This document shows, one piece after another, positions 24,908-34,058 of a DNA stretch of 64,000 nucleotides. How positions within the stretch are numbered: position 1 is the first letter of the stretch; every line of letters begins with the position of its first letter. This DNA is from Sphingobacterium bovistauri. GTDB lineage: Bacteria; Bacteroidota; Bacteroidia; Sphingobacteriales; Sphingobacteriaceae. A model generated the notes under the pieces. The model had not been told where the DNA came from. It was given only the letters and a program-made list of their open reading frames with translations, and did no database searches. Position numbers and translations under genes: made by a program. The stretch is from contig NZ_JADEYP010000015.1 in NCBI RefSeq assembly GCF_020295405.1, positions 1 to 64,000 of the forward strand. The letters are read 5' to 3'.

Positions 24908-26137
24908 CTATTGAACAATTACTATTTGTTTTAACCTTACTGCGTTTATCCGCCAAAAGGTACCGTCACCCGATCCCTTATTAGCCAAATTACCTACAAA
25001 ACCTAATGATACTTGCTTCTGTTCTAAAAGAGTAAATTTCATAGCATGTGTTCCCGAACTATTTGTCTTTAAGAACCCCAATGAAGAAGAAACGTATTCT
25101 GTATTAGGAATATCTGTGCCGTTAGCAGCAACTGTATAGAAGTCGCCTCCCGCGGTACAATCTGGAATATCCATCTCAAATGTATAATGTCCAGGAGGAA
25201 GAGTTACTGTTTGAAAAATTTTACCATTAGTAATTGTTGCCAAATTGTCCCCAGACCAACCTGCTTCCATCGCCAAGAAAGGCCCACCAAACCAATGATC
25301 TACACCTCCATAATAATTTGAGCCGCTTCTGAAATTTCGCACGGCAGCATTTGTAACCCACACTGAAGGTATTCCCCACCTTCCAGATACAGAAGACGTA
25401 GCTATAGGGTTCCCATAATTATGCAAGTATTCACTTGTCACATCCTTAGCTAGACCCAGCTCAACAAATGGCGTATAAAAAGTATCTATACTTGTTTTTT
25501 GTGGTAAGAAAAGCGTTCTATAAGTAACCGTCTTTGCGGAAGATGCTAAATCTGAAATTACCGTTCTAGTATCTTTAATATTCACCACAATAGTTTTCAT
25601 TGTTCCGTTCGCTGCTGCATAACGCACTTCAGTAGCTATTGGACCTGCAGATAAATCCATTTCTAACCAATCTAAAGTTGCTTTTGTAGGCTCTATAATA
25701 GCATTAGAAGTTAGTCGATTTGAAAGCCCAGCACTATATCTTGATCCATAGGCTCTACCAATAGCAGGGACCGCAACCGAACGATTCTCTTTATCATCCA
25801 TTGTAAGCAATTGAAGACTAACAATACCTTCTGGCATAGGAATATATTGCTGAAAAAGCGTATTATTTGCAATATCAACAATAAGTGAGTCCTTGCCATC
25901 GTTCCATCGAATCAATGCCTTTCTAATTTTAGGGTCTGGCTTTACTTGAGCAACTATTTTTACTCTTTCCTTTCCAGATAACACGATCACAGAATCAAGT
26001 TTCCCTACATATACAATTTCGCCCCCCTTATTATACTCCTTAAATTCATCCCATTTGGCACAGGATATAAAGGCTGAGATGGAGATAGCCAATACAGCTA
26101 ATCTTACCAACATATGTGTTCTAATCAACTTTATCAT
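24908..26137 (-). CDS. Surface lipoprotein with DUF4998 and DUF5013-like domains (locus 1)
   Basis: 409 residues. A lipoprotein signal ends at SAFISC (Cys26 from ATG 26137). An N-terminal Ig-like domain of the DUF4998 type covers about 27-200 (ALIRWNDGKDSLIV); the C-terminal part looks like the DUF5013 carbohydrate-binding-like fold (YTFEMDIPDCTAGGDFY, WRINAVRLKQ). Such proteins sit with SusC/SusD pairs and probably bind glycan on the cell surface. It is 10 nt behind the previous gene, the last of a four-gene operon. The ORF can be opened 69 nt earlier, but that reaches into the upstream gene and gives no signal peptide. Confidence 0.75.
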   Translation of the reverse strand: MIKLIRTHMLVRLAVLAISISAFISCAKWDEFKEYNKGGEIVYVGKLDSVIVLSGKERVKIVAQVKPDPKIRKALIRWNDGKDSLIVDIANNTLFQQYIPMPEGIVSLQLLTMDDKENRSVAVPAIGRAYGSRYSAGLSNRLTSNAIIEPTKATLDWLEMDLSAGPIATEVRYAAANGTMKTIVVNIKDTRTVISDLASSAKTVTYRTLFLPQKTSIDTFYTPFVELGLAKDVTSEYLHNYGNPIATSSVSGRWGIPSVWVTNAAVRNFRSGSNYYGGVDHWFGGPFLAMEAGWSGDNLATITNGKIFQTVTLPPGHYTFEMDIPDCTAGGDFYTVAANGTDIPNTEYVSSSLGFLKTNSSGTHAMKFTLLEQKQVSLGFVGNLANKGSGDGTFWRINAVRLKQIVIVQ

Positions 26138-26147
26138 AAAATTATTT

Positions 26148-27350
26148 TTACAAGGTAGAACCATACACTTTGATTTCATTGATACTTTGAGCAGTACCTC
26201 CCGCAAAATTCTCCAAGCATCGTACTCGAATATACCTTACTCTTGGAGATGCTAGATCTACCTCCCAATTGAAACCCGCTCCAGCTGTTGCTTGGTCTTC
26301 CGCATTATCCGTTCCATAAGGTAAACCTGATGGCTTTACGGCCTCATAGCTTCCTAACAAAGTCCATGAATTGTCTAGTGCACCAGATAAATTTGGACTA
26401 TTAGATCCGTATATTTCAAACCTTTTCATCGTGGTAAGAAAATAAAATCTAGTGCCTTCTGGGAAAGGTCGAATCCAAAAACGACTGATTTTTGCAGTCA
26501 CACCCATATCAAATGTAATCATATGTGGGTTGTTTCCTCCATTAATTTGGTGTGTAAAACTTACGTTTGGCCAGCCCAATAGTCCATCCCAAGCATACTC
26601 CAATCTTGCTCCATTGGTTACTTGAGGTGCATCGCCAGGAAGTACAAAACCTCTGAATTTTGTAGGGTCCATCTGTTGTTCAAATATGGGTTTCACCTTC
26701 GTGTAAATCGTATCTGAATTATTACCCCAATTATCCTTTACATAAATAGCAAATTCTTGTTCCAAAGTATCCAATCCTCGAATTTTGGAAACAATACTAT
26801 CTGTTTTGGTATAAATGGATTTTTGATTATCTCTCTCAAACTCATTAAAAACATTCTTTTTCATGACTATAATAGAAATATTGTCTCGCGATGGATTTTT
26901 TGCTGTCAAATTATAGCCGCCAAAAGCATTATTGAGTTCCAATGATTTGAAAACTTTCAAAAACGGTGCTTCCAGCGGTTGCACTTTTACAACAACAGGA
27001 TCCGATAATACTTCATTTCTACTTACAGCATACAATTTTACTTCATGTTCCTTTGTATCTGCAAAACCCAAAACCTCTATGGTATCTTTGTATATAGATG
27101 ATTTCACTTCAATCTCTTTTCCTGTATTGATGGTATATACAGCCTTTACATACATAAGATTAGAAGAAGTTGGCAAGTCATAAATGATTTGAGCCTTACC
27201 CTCTTTGTTAATTACTCTAATATTGGAGACAACACTGGGTTTATCGGATTCATTTCCTACAGGTTCCCGATATTCAATAGGGCTATTACAAGCCAGTATA
27301 CACATGGAGCATAGCAGGCATATATATATTAATATTTTATTCGATTTCAT
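26148..27350 (-). CDS. Surface lipoprotein DUF4959/DUF5126/DUF5000 type (locus 1)
   Basis: 400 residues with lipobox CILAC (Cys21). Domain order: a fibronectin-like DUF4959 region (about 35-125), a DUF5126 region (about 126-225), and a C-terminal discoidin/F5-8C-like DUF5000 module (about 240-400, NNPHMITFDMGVTAKISRFW, RYIRVRCLENF). The last is a typical carbohydrate-binding fold. It lies between SusD and the DUF4998 protein in the same operon and probably serves as a surface glycan-binding protein. Confidence 0.78.
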   Translation of the reverse strand: MKSNKILIYICLLCSMCILACNSPIEYREPVGNESDKPSVVSNIRVINKEGKAQIIYDLPTSSNLMYVKAVYTINTGKEIEVKSSIYKDTIEVLGFADTKEHEVKLYAVSRNEVLSDPVVVKVQPLEAPFLKVFKSLELNNAFGGYNLTAKNPSRDNISIIVMKKNVFNEFERDNQKSIYTKTDSIVSKIRGLDTLEQEFAIYVKDNWGNNSDTIYTKVKPIFEQQMDPTKFRGFVLPGDAPQVTNGARLEYAWDGLLGWPNVSFTHQINGGNNPHMITFDMGVTAKISRFWIRPFPEGTRFYFLTTMKRFEIYGSNSPNLSGALDNSWTLLGSYEAVKPSGLPYGTDNAEDQATAGAGFNWEVDLASPRVRYIRVRCLENFAGGTAQSINEIKVYGSTL

Positions 27351-27370
27351 ACACTTATAATTTTAAGTAA

Positions 27371-29344
27371 TTACCATCCTGGATTTTCAACTAACAATGG
27401 GTTTCTACGTATTTCATAATTACCGATTGGCCATAAATAATCTCTGGGCGCTATAAACGTTTGGTTGAAGATATTCCTTTCTACATTGTATGTAGCTACC
27501 GTTTTGCCTGAAATTGTAAACCCAGTAATATCTTGGTTTAAATATTCAGACGACAATTTCCAACGTCTCAAATCCCAAAAACGCTGACCTTCAAAAGCTA
27601 GCTCAATTGATCTTTCCCTTTGAATAATTTCACGTAATCCATCTTTAGATTGATATTTAGTAGGGCTTTTGGAAAAATTCGTCCACGATGAAACAACACC
27701 ATTAAGACCGGCTCTTTCACGAACTTTATCTATATAACTAATAGCCTCTGCTGATCCTCCATTTACTTCATTGAGTGCCTCAGCATAACTAAGGTAAAGC
27801 TCTGCTAAACGAATCTCAGGCCATGGATATGCTTTCCATGTTGGTGCATTTGTTGTGTTTGTTGTAGACTCCCAATGTACAAGCTTTTTGATAAAATAGC
27901 CCGTTTCATTCCAATTCGTAAAGTGCCCTACACCCGAACGTTCTGCATTTTTGGCCTGAACATACATTCCATTTTCATCCGAACCAGAGCTAGCCCCATC
28001 CTTCATATACCAACGACCTCCATCAAATCCTAAACTCGCGTAAAACCGTGGCTCACGATCATAATTCAATCGCGCTGTTACATATCCTGGCTCGATATAA
28101 AAACGCTCGGATGAAACTGCAGTCCTCGTGCTCATGTAATTTGTAAAATCCAACGTTTTATCTTCCTCTATAGGAACACCGTTCTTTGTATAAAACTGCT
28201 TTGCAATTTTAATTGGAGCGCCCCATACACCTTGCAATTGGAATCTATCGACATTTCCACCTCGCGCCAACGGCGGCATACACAATGCTTCATTGACAAA
28301 GTAACTATTCGATAATCCCCAAACAACCTCTTCTCCCCAACGTTCTGTTACAGCATTGCGAATATTCAACTGTGTTTTAGTTTGAGTACTCAGATTATAT
28401 CTATCATTAGTGTATTTATACAATTTTACATTATATAATTCGGCTATTTCTATAGCTGCTTTTGCCGCATCTCTCGCCTTTTCCCATTTTAAAGGATCAA
28501 AAGATGTATTGACTAAACTTACACCATCTTTATCTTTAAAATCTGCATAGTCGGAGTTACCATTGAATAATGGTGATGCTGCCAACAACAAAACACGAGC
28601 TTTTATAGCTAAAGCTATTGGCTTAGTTACTCGTCCTAACTCTGTGTTCTCATCGGTGATACTTTCAGGCAATTTTTCAGCTGCTTGATCTAATAATGTT
28701 GAAATAAAATTTACCACATCATCTACAGGCATTCTTTTGTAATACAAATCTTCTGGTTCAGATGCTTCAGAAGCATTGACGTCTATAATTGGAATTGGTC
28801 CATACATACGCATCATGTAGAAATGATAATAAGCTTTTAAGAATTCGACCTCACCGATCCATCGTTGACGTTCAAAATCATTTAGATCTGGTACCACATT
28901 TTCCTTTTTGACAGTCTCTAGAAAGATGTTACAGTGTCTTATCGCTTGCCATATACGCAAATAATTATATCGACCGTCACCACCTTTCAAATCGCCTCCC
29001 CACTCATTAAAGTATGGTTTAGCTCTATTTTGCATTCCTTGCGCTATTCTGAAAGCAGGATGCCAATGTACCTGATCATTTTGTGGTAACCAGATTTCAT
29101 CACCAGACATCATACCTACATTAAACCAACCATCTCCATTTTCTGGTAAGTAGGAATAACAGGTGAAAAGGTATTTCTCAGCTTCAGTTCTCAATTTGAA
29201 AGCGTGATCAATGACAGACACGTTGTCAGGTACGATATCCAAAAATTTAGAACACGAATTAAATAACATTGAAAATGAAACACATATCGCTGAGATTCCT
29301 ACTTTAGCATTTCCCTTTATTTCTCTTATTTTCATAATTTTCAA
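27371..29344 (-). CDS. SusD/RagB-family nutrient-binding lipoprotein (locus 1)
   Basis: 657 residues, lipobox LFNSC (Cys31). SusD fold with TPR-like helices: FLKAYYHFYMMRMYGPIPI, IALAIKARVLLLAASPLF, EIRLAELYLSYAEALNEV and the C-terminal FEGQRFWDLRRWKL then YLWPIGNYEIRRNP. It caps the SusC barrel and captures the ligand at the cell surface. It starts 10 nt after the SusC stop. A second ATG three codons in is also possible. Confidence 0.92.
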   Translation of the reverse strand: MKIMKIREIKGNAKVGISAICVSFSMLFNSCSKFLDIVPDNVSVIDHAFKLRTEAEKYLFTCYSYLPENGDGWFNVGMMSGDEIWLPQNDQVHWHPAFRIAQGMQNRAKPYFNEWGGDLKGGDGRYNYLRIWQAIRHCNIFLETVKKENVVPDLNDFERQRWIGEVEFLKAYYHFYMMRMYGPIPIIDVNASEASEPEDLYYKRMPVDDVVNFISTLLDQAAEKLPESITDENTELGRVTKPIALAIKARVLLLAASPLFNGNSDYADFKDKDGVSLVNTSFDPLKWEKARDAAKAAIEIAELYNVKLYKYTNDRYNLSTQTKTQLNIRNAVTERWGEEVVWGLSNSYFVNEALCMPPLARGGNVDRFQLQGVWGAPIKIAKQFYTKNGVPIEEDKTLDFTNYMSTRTAVSSERFYIEPGYVTARLNYDREPRFYASLGFDGGRWYMKDGASSGSDENGMYVQAKNAERSGVGHFTNWNETGYFIKKLVHWESTTNTTNAPTWKAYPWPEIRLAELYLSYAEALNEVNGGSAEAISYIDKVRERAGLNGVVSSWTNFSKSPTKYQSKDGLREIIQRERSIELAFEGQRFWDLRRWKLSSEYLNQDITGFTISGKTVATYNVERNIFNQTFIAPRDYLWPIGNYEIRRNPLLVENPGW

Positions 29345-29354
29345 GTAATTAAGG

Positions 29355-32300
29355 TTATAAATTAATTTGAATACCTACGTTGTAAACAGCTTGTAATGGA
29401 TACCCTAATCCATTGCCTCTCATTTCAACATCCCAAAGTTTGAAATCGCTAATCAAAAACAGATTAGCCCCCGATAAATACACACGAGCATTTTTGATAT
29501 GTAATTTTTCAAGTGATTTTATGTTGTATCCTATATCAATGCTCTTCAATCTTAAGAAGCCACCATTGCGCATCCACCATGTAGATGTTTGATTATTTGG
29601 CCCTACTCTCCAAGTACTCAGTCTCGGCCACATAGCATAGGTATCCTGATTGCTTTCCGACCAATAATCATCTGATATAACTTGAAGTAAACCTGTTTGA
29701 TTTCCTAAGTTTCCTGTTGCAGTTTTAGTGAAATTAAAAAATGGTTGAATTTGAGCTGAATTTATAAAGAAAGAATATTGAGCTGCTCCTTGAAAGAAAA
29801 AGCCGAAATCAAAGTTTTTATAACCAAAACTTGATCCAAATCCATATAATACTTCTGGTTCTGTCGGATAGCCGATTGGAACTCTATCATCGTCATCTAT
29901 CAATCCATCACGTGTGATGTCGCGATATTTTATATCTCCTGCCAATAATCCAATATCTCCGAATTGTGTAGGAGAATTCGCTACTTCATCATCATCGATA
30001 AATAAACGTTCAGCAATGTACCCCCAAGCTTGGTTGATTGAATATCCCTTACGCGCTAGGTGCGATAAATTATCCGTGTATGGCAACTCATCTACTTTTA
30101 CGATTTCTGTAGTAGCATAGGTAAATGTTCCACGTGCATCCATCCAGAAATTCTGTGAAAAGTTCTTTCTATAATTTAATGATAGATCTACCCCTTTTGA
30201 ATTAACTCGTCCATAGTTAGACCATGGATTTGCCATCAACCCTGAAGCATTATCAATACCTGAAACGGGCTGCAATATATTAGATCGTTTTTGTTGAAAT
30301 ACATCCACAATAAGATCCAATTTATTGGCAATACTGATATCAGCTCCTAGATTCAATTGTTTTGATAATTCCCAGGTAATATTTGGATTCGCATATCTTG
30401 AAATTGATAATCCTGGTCTGGAATAGCGTGGAGCACCATCATCTCGTCCAAATACTGTCCCGTACGAACTGTTATTTAAATTGACATTCGATAAATAAAA
30501 GAATCTATCTCCTGTACTCCCAATCGCATCATTACCTACTAAACCATAGGTTCCTCTTAATTTGAAGTTACTTAATATAGGTTTAAGCGGTTCGAAAAAT
30601 GGTTCTTCAGAAAGTCTATATCCTATACCAAATGAAGGGAATATCCCCCAACGGTGATTGGAATCAAATCGCTCAGATCCATTATAACCAAAATTAAACT
30701 CCGCTAAATAGCGATCTTTGAACCCGTATGTAAAACGTCCTGATACCCCAGCATTGCGACTAGGAAGTGTTTCAATTAATGAACTATTTCCAGATACAGA
30801 TTCATAACTTGAAATATAAGACACAAGCATAGCACTTACAGCATGCTTTTCAGCGAAAGTTCTGTTGTAATTTATAGTTCCTTCTAACCAAACCCTAGAA
30901 TCGACATCACTAGGTGCTGTACCGTAACCTAAGTATTCTGTTCCTGTAGGTTGCAAAGCGTTAGTTGACCCATCATTTAATGCCTTTAAATTATATGATC
31001 CATCCTGAGAATTTACTATAGCTTCGTAATAAAAAGGCGTATAATTTCTGCTGGTACTTGAATGTGCATATCTTCTTAAATAACCCATCGCACGCGCTGA
31101 AAGACCTTCTGTTATTGCATTTAAGTCTTGCTTTACTTCAATTTGAGGCTGCAAATTTGAAGTTTTATACGTTTGATAACCCTTTACCATCTCTGCATAT
31201 GGATTCATATACATGTTAGAACTAGTAGATAAGTCCGAGTTTCTGGTCTGCGTAGATCCGAATAATGGATGTTCTAAGAACGGTAGTTTTGATGCTGGAT
31301 AAATTGCTGGAAAAAAGACAGGGTTTGCATTCATCGCATTATCAAAAGTACGCGCTCCTCCACCTATCGGACCGGTATAATCATCAAACTGTCCATACAT
31401 CCTTACGATTGCCGTTGTTGTCTTAGTAACATTAAAATCTACATTGACACGTAAAGAGTAATTATTCAATTTGATATTACTATTAAAATCATTGATCGGC
31501 TCGACATTCAATACGCCATTATCACGATTGAACGTACCAGCGATATAATACCTTCCCCGTGGTGTACCTCCAGAAATGTTTAAATTATATCCCTGATTGT
31601 TGGTATAATCCTTTATTAACATAGATACCCAATCATTACTTGGAAATAAATAGGGATCTTCTCCATCCATTGTACTAAAAATTTTATTTTGTGAATATGG
31701 CTCTATTCCGTTGGGCGTTCTCGTCAGAGCCGCTTCATTTGCCATACGCATATAGGTAATATTATCTGCAAATTTTAAATTTTTAGTATTTGAAGAAAGT
31801 CTGTTTTCTGCTCTAAAATTAAATTTTGGAGCACCATCCATACCCATTTTGGTATTGATGAGAATAACACCATTGGCACCACGTGCTCCATAAACAGAGG
31901 CTGCCGCCGCATCTTTCAAAACAGAAAAATCAGAAATATCATCTGGTTGAAGTCGCGCCATATCAGTAGGAGAGGATTCAATTCCGTCAATTAGAATTAA
32001 TGGATCTTGTTTTCCTGTACCAAATGTTGAAAGACCTCGAATATAAAATGTTGAATTATCCGTTCCCAATCCTGGTTCACCGCTACTTTGGAAGGCAATC
32101 ATACCCGCGACACGACCTGCCAATGCATTGGTAAGATTTGATGAAGCAGTTTTTAATTCCTTAACGTTCACCGTAGTGATAGCACTCACTAGACTAGCCT
32201 TCTTCTGTGTACCACCAAATCCTGTTACAGTAACTTCTTCAATTTCTGATTCAAGCTTGTCTAGAAAAATATCAAGTAATATTTCATTATTAGATTTTAT

Positions 32301-32570
32301 TGGTTGATTGGTTAAATTAACAGTCGCTGATTTGAATCCTACAGATTGAAAATCAACTTCAGCTTGTTTATTGGTCGTAAACTCAAATCTTCCGTAAGCA
32401 TCGGATGATACAGTGAGTACTTTTGCCCCCCTTACTTTTATAGATACACTAGGAATTCCACCTGTAGTATCTCGTACGACACCTCGGACTTTTACATCTT
32501 GGGCAATACTTTCAAGAGAAGAAATGGCACTTAAAATGATTGTGATAAATATAAGTCGTAATCCATTCAT
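29355..32570 (-). CDS. SusC/RagA-family TonB-linked outer membrane transporter (locus 1)
   Basis: 1071 residues. Signal peptide (to SLESIAQ), a carboxypeptidase-like domain (VKVRGVVRDTTGGIPSVSIK, about 25-110), TonB box-like EEVTVTGFG, a plug domain (ALAGRVAGMIAFQSSGEPG, LKDAAAASVYGARGANGVIL) and a 22-strand barrel ending in NVGIQINL. There is no STN domain, so sigma/anti-sigma signalling through this receptor is unlikely. It heads the SusC-SusD-DUF-DUF operon. No enzyme gene adjoins, so the glycan is unknown. Confidence 0.94.
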   Translation of the reverse strand: MNGLRLIFITIILSAISSLESIAQDVKVRGVVRDTTGGIPSVSIKVRGAKVLTVSSDAYGRFEFTTNKQAEVDFQSVGFKSATVNLTNQPIKSNNEILLDIFLDKLESEIEEVTVTGFGGTQKKASLVSAITTVNVKELKTASSNLTNALAGRVAGMIAFQSSGEPGLGTDNSTFYIRGLSTFGTGKQDPLILIDGIESSPTDMARLQPDDISDFSVLKDAAAASVYGARGANGVILINTKMGMDGAPKFNFRAENRLSSNTKNLKFADNITYMRMANEAALTRTPNGIEPYSQNKIFSTMDGEDPYLFPSNDWVSMLIKDYTNNQGYNLNISGGTPRGRYYIAGTFNRDNGVLNVEPINDFNSNIKLNNYSLRVNVDFNVTKTTTAIVRMYGQFDDYTGPIGGGARTFDNAMNANPVFFPAIYPASKLPFLEHPLFGSTQTRNSDLSTSSNMYMNPYAEMVKGYQTYKTSNLQPQIEVKQDLNAITEGLSARAMGYLRRYAHSSTSRNYTPFYYEAIVNSQDGSYNLKALNDGSTNALQPTGTEYLGYGTAPSDVDSRVWLEGTINYNRTFAEKHAVSAMLVSYISSYESVSGNSSLIETLPSRNAGVSGRFTYGFKDRYLAEFNFGYNGSERFDSNHRWGIFPSFGIGYRLSEEPFFEPLKPILSNFKLRGTYGLVGNDAIGSTGDRFFYLSNVNLNNSSYGTVFGRDDGAPRYSRPGLSISRYANPNITWELSKQLNLGADISIANKLDLIVDVFQQKRSNILQPVSGIDNASGLMANPWSNYGRVNSKGVDLSLNYRKNFSQNFWMDARGTFTYATTEIVKVDELPYTDNLSHLARKGYSINQAWGYIAERLFIDDDEVANSPTQFGDIGLLAGDIKYRDITRDGLIDDDDRVPIGYPTEPEVLYGFGSSFGYKNFDFGFFFQGAAQYSFFINSAQIQPFFNFTKTATGNLGNQTGLLQVISDDYWSESNQDTYAMWPRLSTWRVGPNNQTSTWWMRNGGFLRLKSIDIGYNIKSLEKLHIKNARVYLSGANLFLISDFKLWDVEMRGNGLGYPLQAVYNVGIQINL

Positions 32571-33005
32571 TGGTTCTAGTTTTTATTGGTAATAAATTTC
32601 ATTTTGAAAGGAATGGGAAGGAGACCTGGTCGTCCTTAAACCACATATTTCATTTAGGTGATCCTCATAATTTATTCTCGTTTATAGTAGGTAAATTGGT
32701 TTTCAAATATTTTTCAACATACGTAGTGCCACTAAATACAACCGTTTATTTATAAAGAGTTTAATTCCTTATAAGAAACAATTAGTGTTATTTTGACACT
32801 TATTTAAAAGCAAAAAAAATTACTCACAATATAGTAATGTCTATTAATTAATTGTTAATGTGACACTTATTGAATTGAGTGTAAAAATCCTATGTTTTTC
32901 AAACGGCAAAAAAAATACAATAAAGTTTTGAGCAGCTGATTATAATTTGGTTATAGAATTAAATGTAGAAACATTTTTTATGAAATCAAAATTTTTGTAA
33001 CAAAA
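32571..33005. other. Long intergenic region upstream of the locus-1 SusC gene
   Basis: 435 bp without a supported gene; a short plus-strand ORF here has no protein-like features. It holds paired ACACT/AGTGT repeats (see separate entry) and should contain the locus-1 promoter on the minus strand. It also contains poly-A and poly-T tracts. Confidence 0.5.
32784..32882. repeat. Paired inverted repeats, candidate operators of locus 1
   Basis: TGACACTTATT occurs twice in the same orientation (32794-32804 and 32861-32871, 67 bp apart). Each copy is half of an inverted repeat: AGTGT-N7-ACACT at 32784-32800 and ACACT-N10-AGTGT at 32863-32882. They lie 210-310 bp upstream of the SusC ATG. A regulator binding at both sites is an inference. 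Confidence 0.4.
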
Positions 33006-33491
33006 TTATAGACATAATTGCATTACGTAATCATCCAATACATAGCCATAATAAGGTATATCGATCTCTTGGACAACTTTAAAATTCATTTTTAGATAAA
33101 AATAATAAGCTTTATTTCCTCTATTGACATTTAACTCAAGTATTGATCTATTCATTTCCTTTGCTTGAGATATAGCAAAGTTTATTAAGCCATTACCGAC
33201 TCCCCTTCCTTGCGTCTCTGGTAAAAGATATAATTTTTCAATTCTTAGAATCTGACTATCCTTAATCTTTAATCCAATGAAACCGATAGGTTTATGGTGA
33301 TAATATGCAATGTAAAAGTCCTGATCATTTTGCATACTTTGCTGTAGAGCTTCTATACTGTAGCTCTTTTCCAACATAAATTCCATTTGATTTGGAGTCA
33401 AAATTCCTTTATATGTAGGAAAATAAATTTGATGCGCCAATCTGTGGATGATTGATGCATCCTCTAACCTTGCTCTATGAATATTTAACAT
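33006..33491 (-). CDS. GNAT-family N-acetyltransferase
   Basis: 161 residues. GNAT fold with acetyl-CoA loop LPETQGRGVGNGLINFA near residue 90-108 and AYYFYLKMNFKVVQEIDI at the end. Likely acetylates an amine of a small molecule or protein; the substrate is unknown. Its ATG directly follows the stop of the TPK-like gene (no gap). Confidence 0.85.
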   Translation of the reverse strand: MLNIHRARLEDASIIHRLAHQIYFPTYKGILTPNQMEFMLEKSYSIEALQQSMQNDQDFYIAYYHHKPIGFIGLKIKDSQILRIEKLYLLPETQGRGVGNGLINFAISQAKEMNRSILELNVNRGNKAYYFYLKMNFKVVQEIDIPYYGYVLDDYVMQLCL

Positions 33492-34052
33492 CTAAATTTC
33501 CTCTCCAACAAAAACAAAATTATTCGAATTCATTTCTAATGTAACGAACCCGTCTTGTTCTACTTCAAAGATATTTCCTTCAATAAATTGCAAACCATTA
33601 AATGACTTCAGGATACTCGTGTCGATAAACATACTTTGCCCCTTAATTTTCCATTTTTCATAACTAGATTGCACCGTAACGTATCGAATTCCCTCAGAAA
33701 AAACAACAACATTTATACGCTTTGCAAAGTCAAGATAAATAGTCGAACGTTCCTTCGCCAAAACATTAACAGCCTTATAATTAGAATCAATCAAATACTG
33801 AAGAGAATCTTCAACAAAATTAGATTTTGGAATTAATTGTTTTGTTTCCTCCTGATTATCTACTATACGATTTGAATACAAAACATCCAATTTGATGTCT
33901 TGGGCTAGAAAATAATCGAAATTTTCTTCATTGGTAATAATAGTTGGCGACCATTCTAGAATTTGTCCTAGATATTCTTCAGAAAGTGCTTGAAAGTCTT
34001 CTACGACAAGTGCTGGCTCCTGATTTTCACGAACAATATGATGAGAAGACAT
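33492..34052 (-). CDS. Thiamine pyrophosphokinase-like protein (uncertain)
   Basis: 186 residues, no signal or membrane segment. The start MSSHHIVRENQEPALVVEDF resembles the short Bacteroidota proteins annotated as thiamine pyrophosphokinase, and the C-terminal beta-rich part (SSYEKWKIKGQSMFID) could be the thiamine-binding domain. The substrate-binding aspartates of true kinases are not clear, so it may be a diverged, non-catalytic relative. It sits between the M20 peptidase (6 nt) and the GNAT gene (0 nt). Confidence 0.4.
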   Translation of the reverse strand: MSSHHIVRENQEPALVVEDFQALSEEYLGQILEWSPTIITNEENFDYFLAQDIKLDVLYSNRIVDNQEETKQLIPKSNFVEDSLQYLIDSNYKAVNVLAKERSTIYLDFAKRINVVVFSEGIRYVTVQSSYEKWKIKGQSMFIDTSILKSFNGLQFIEGNIFEVEQDGFVTLEMNSNNFVFVGEEI

Positions 34053-34058
34053 AAGAGA

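Noticed and set aside
24908..32570. Mobile element carrying locus 1
   Set aside because: No integrase, transposase, tRNA or flanking direct repeat seen; base composition like the neighbours by eye.
32570..32755. Plus-strand ORF of 61 codons upstream of locus-1 SusC
   Set aside because: Composition looks like translated AT-rich DNA, no signal peptide or motif, and it sits where a promoter is expected.
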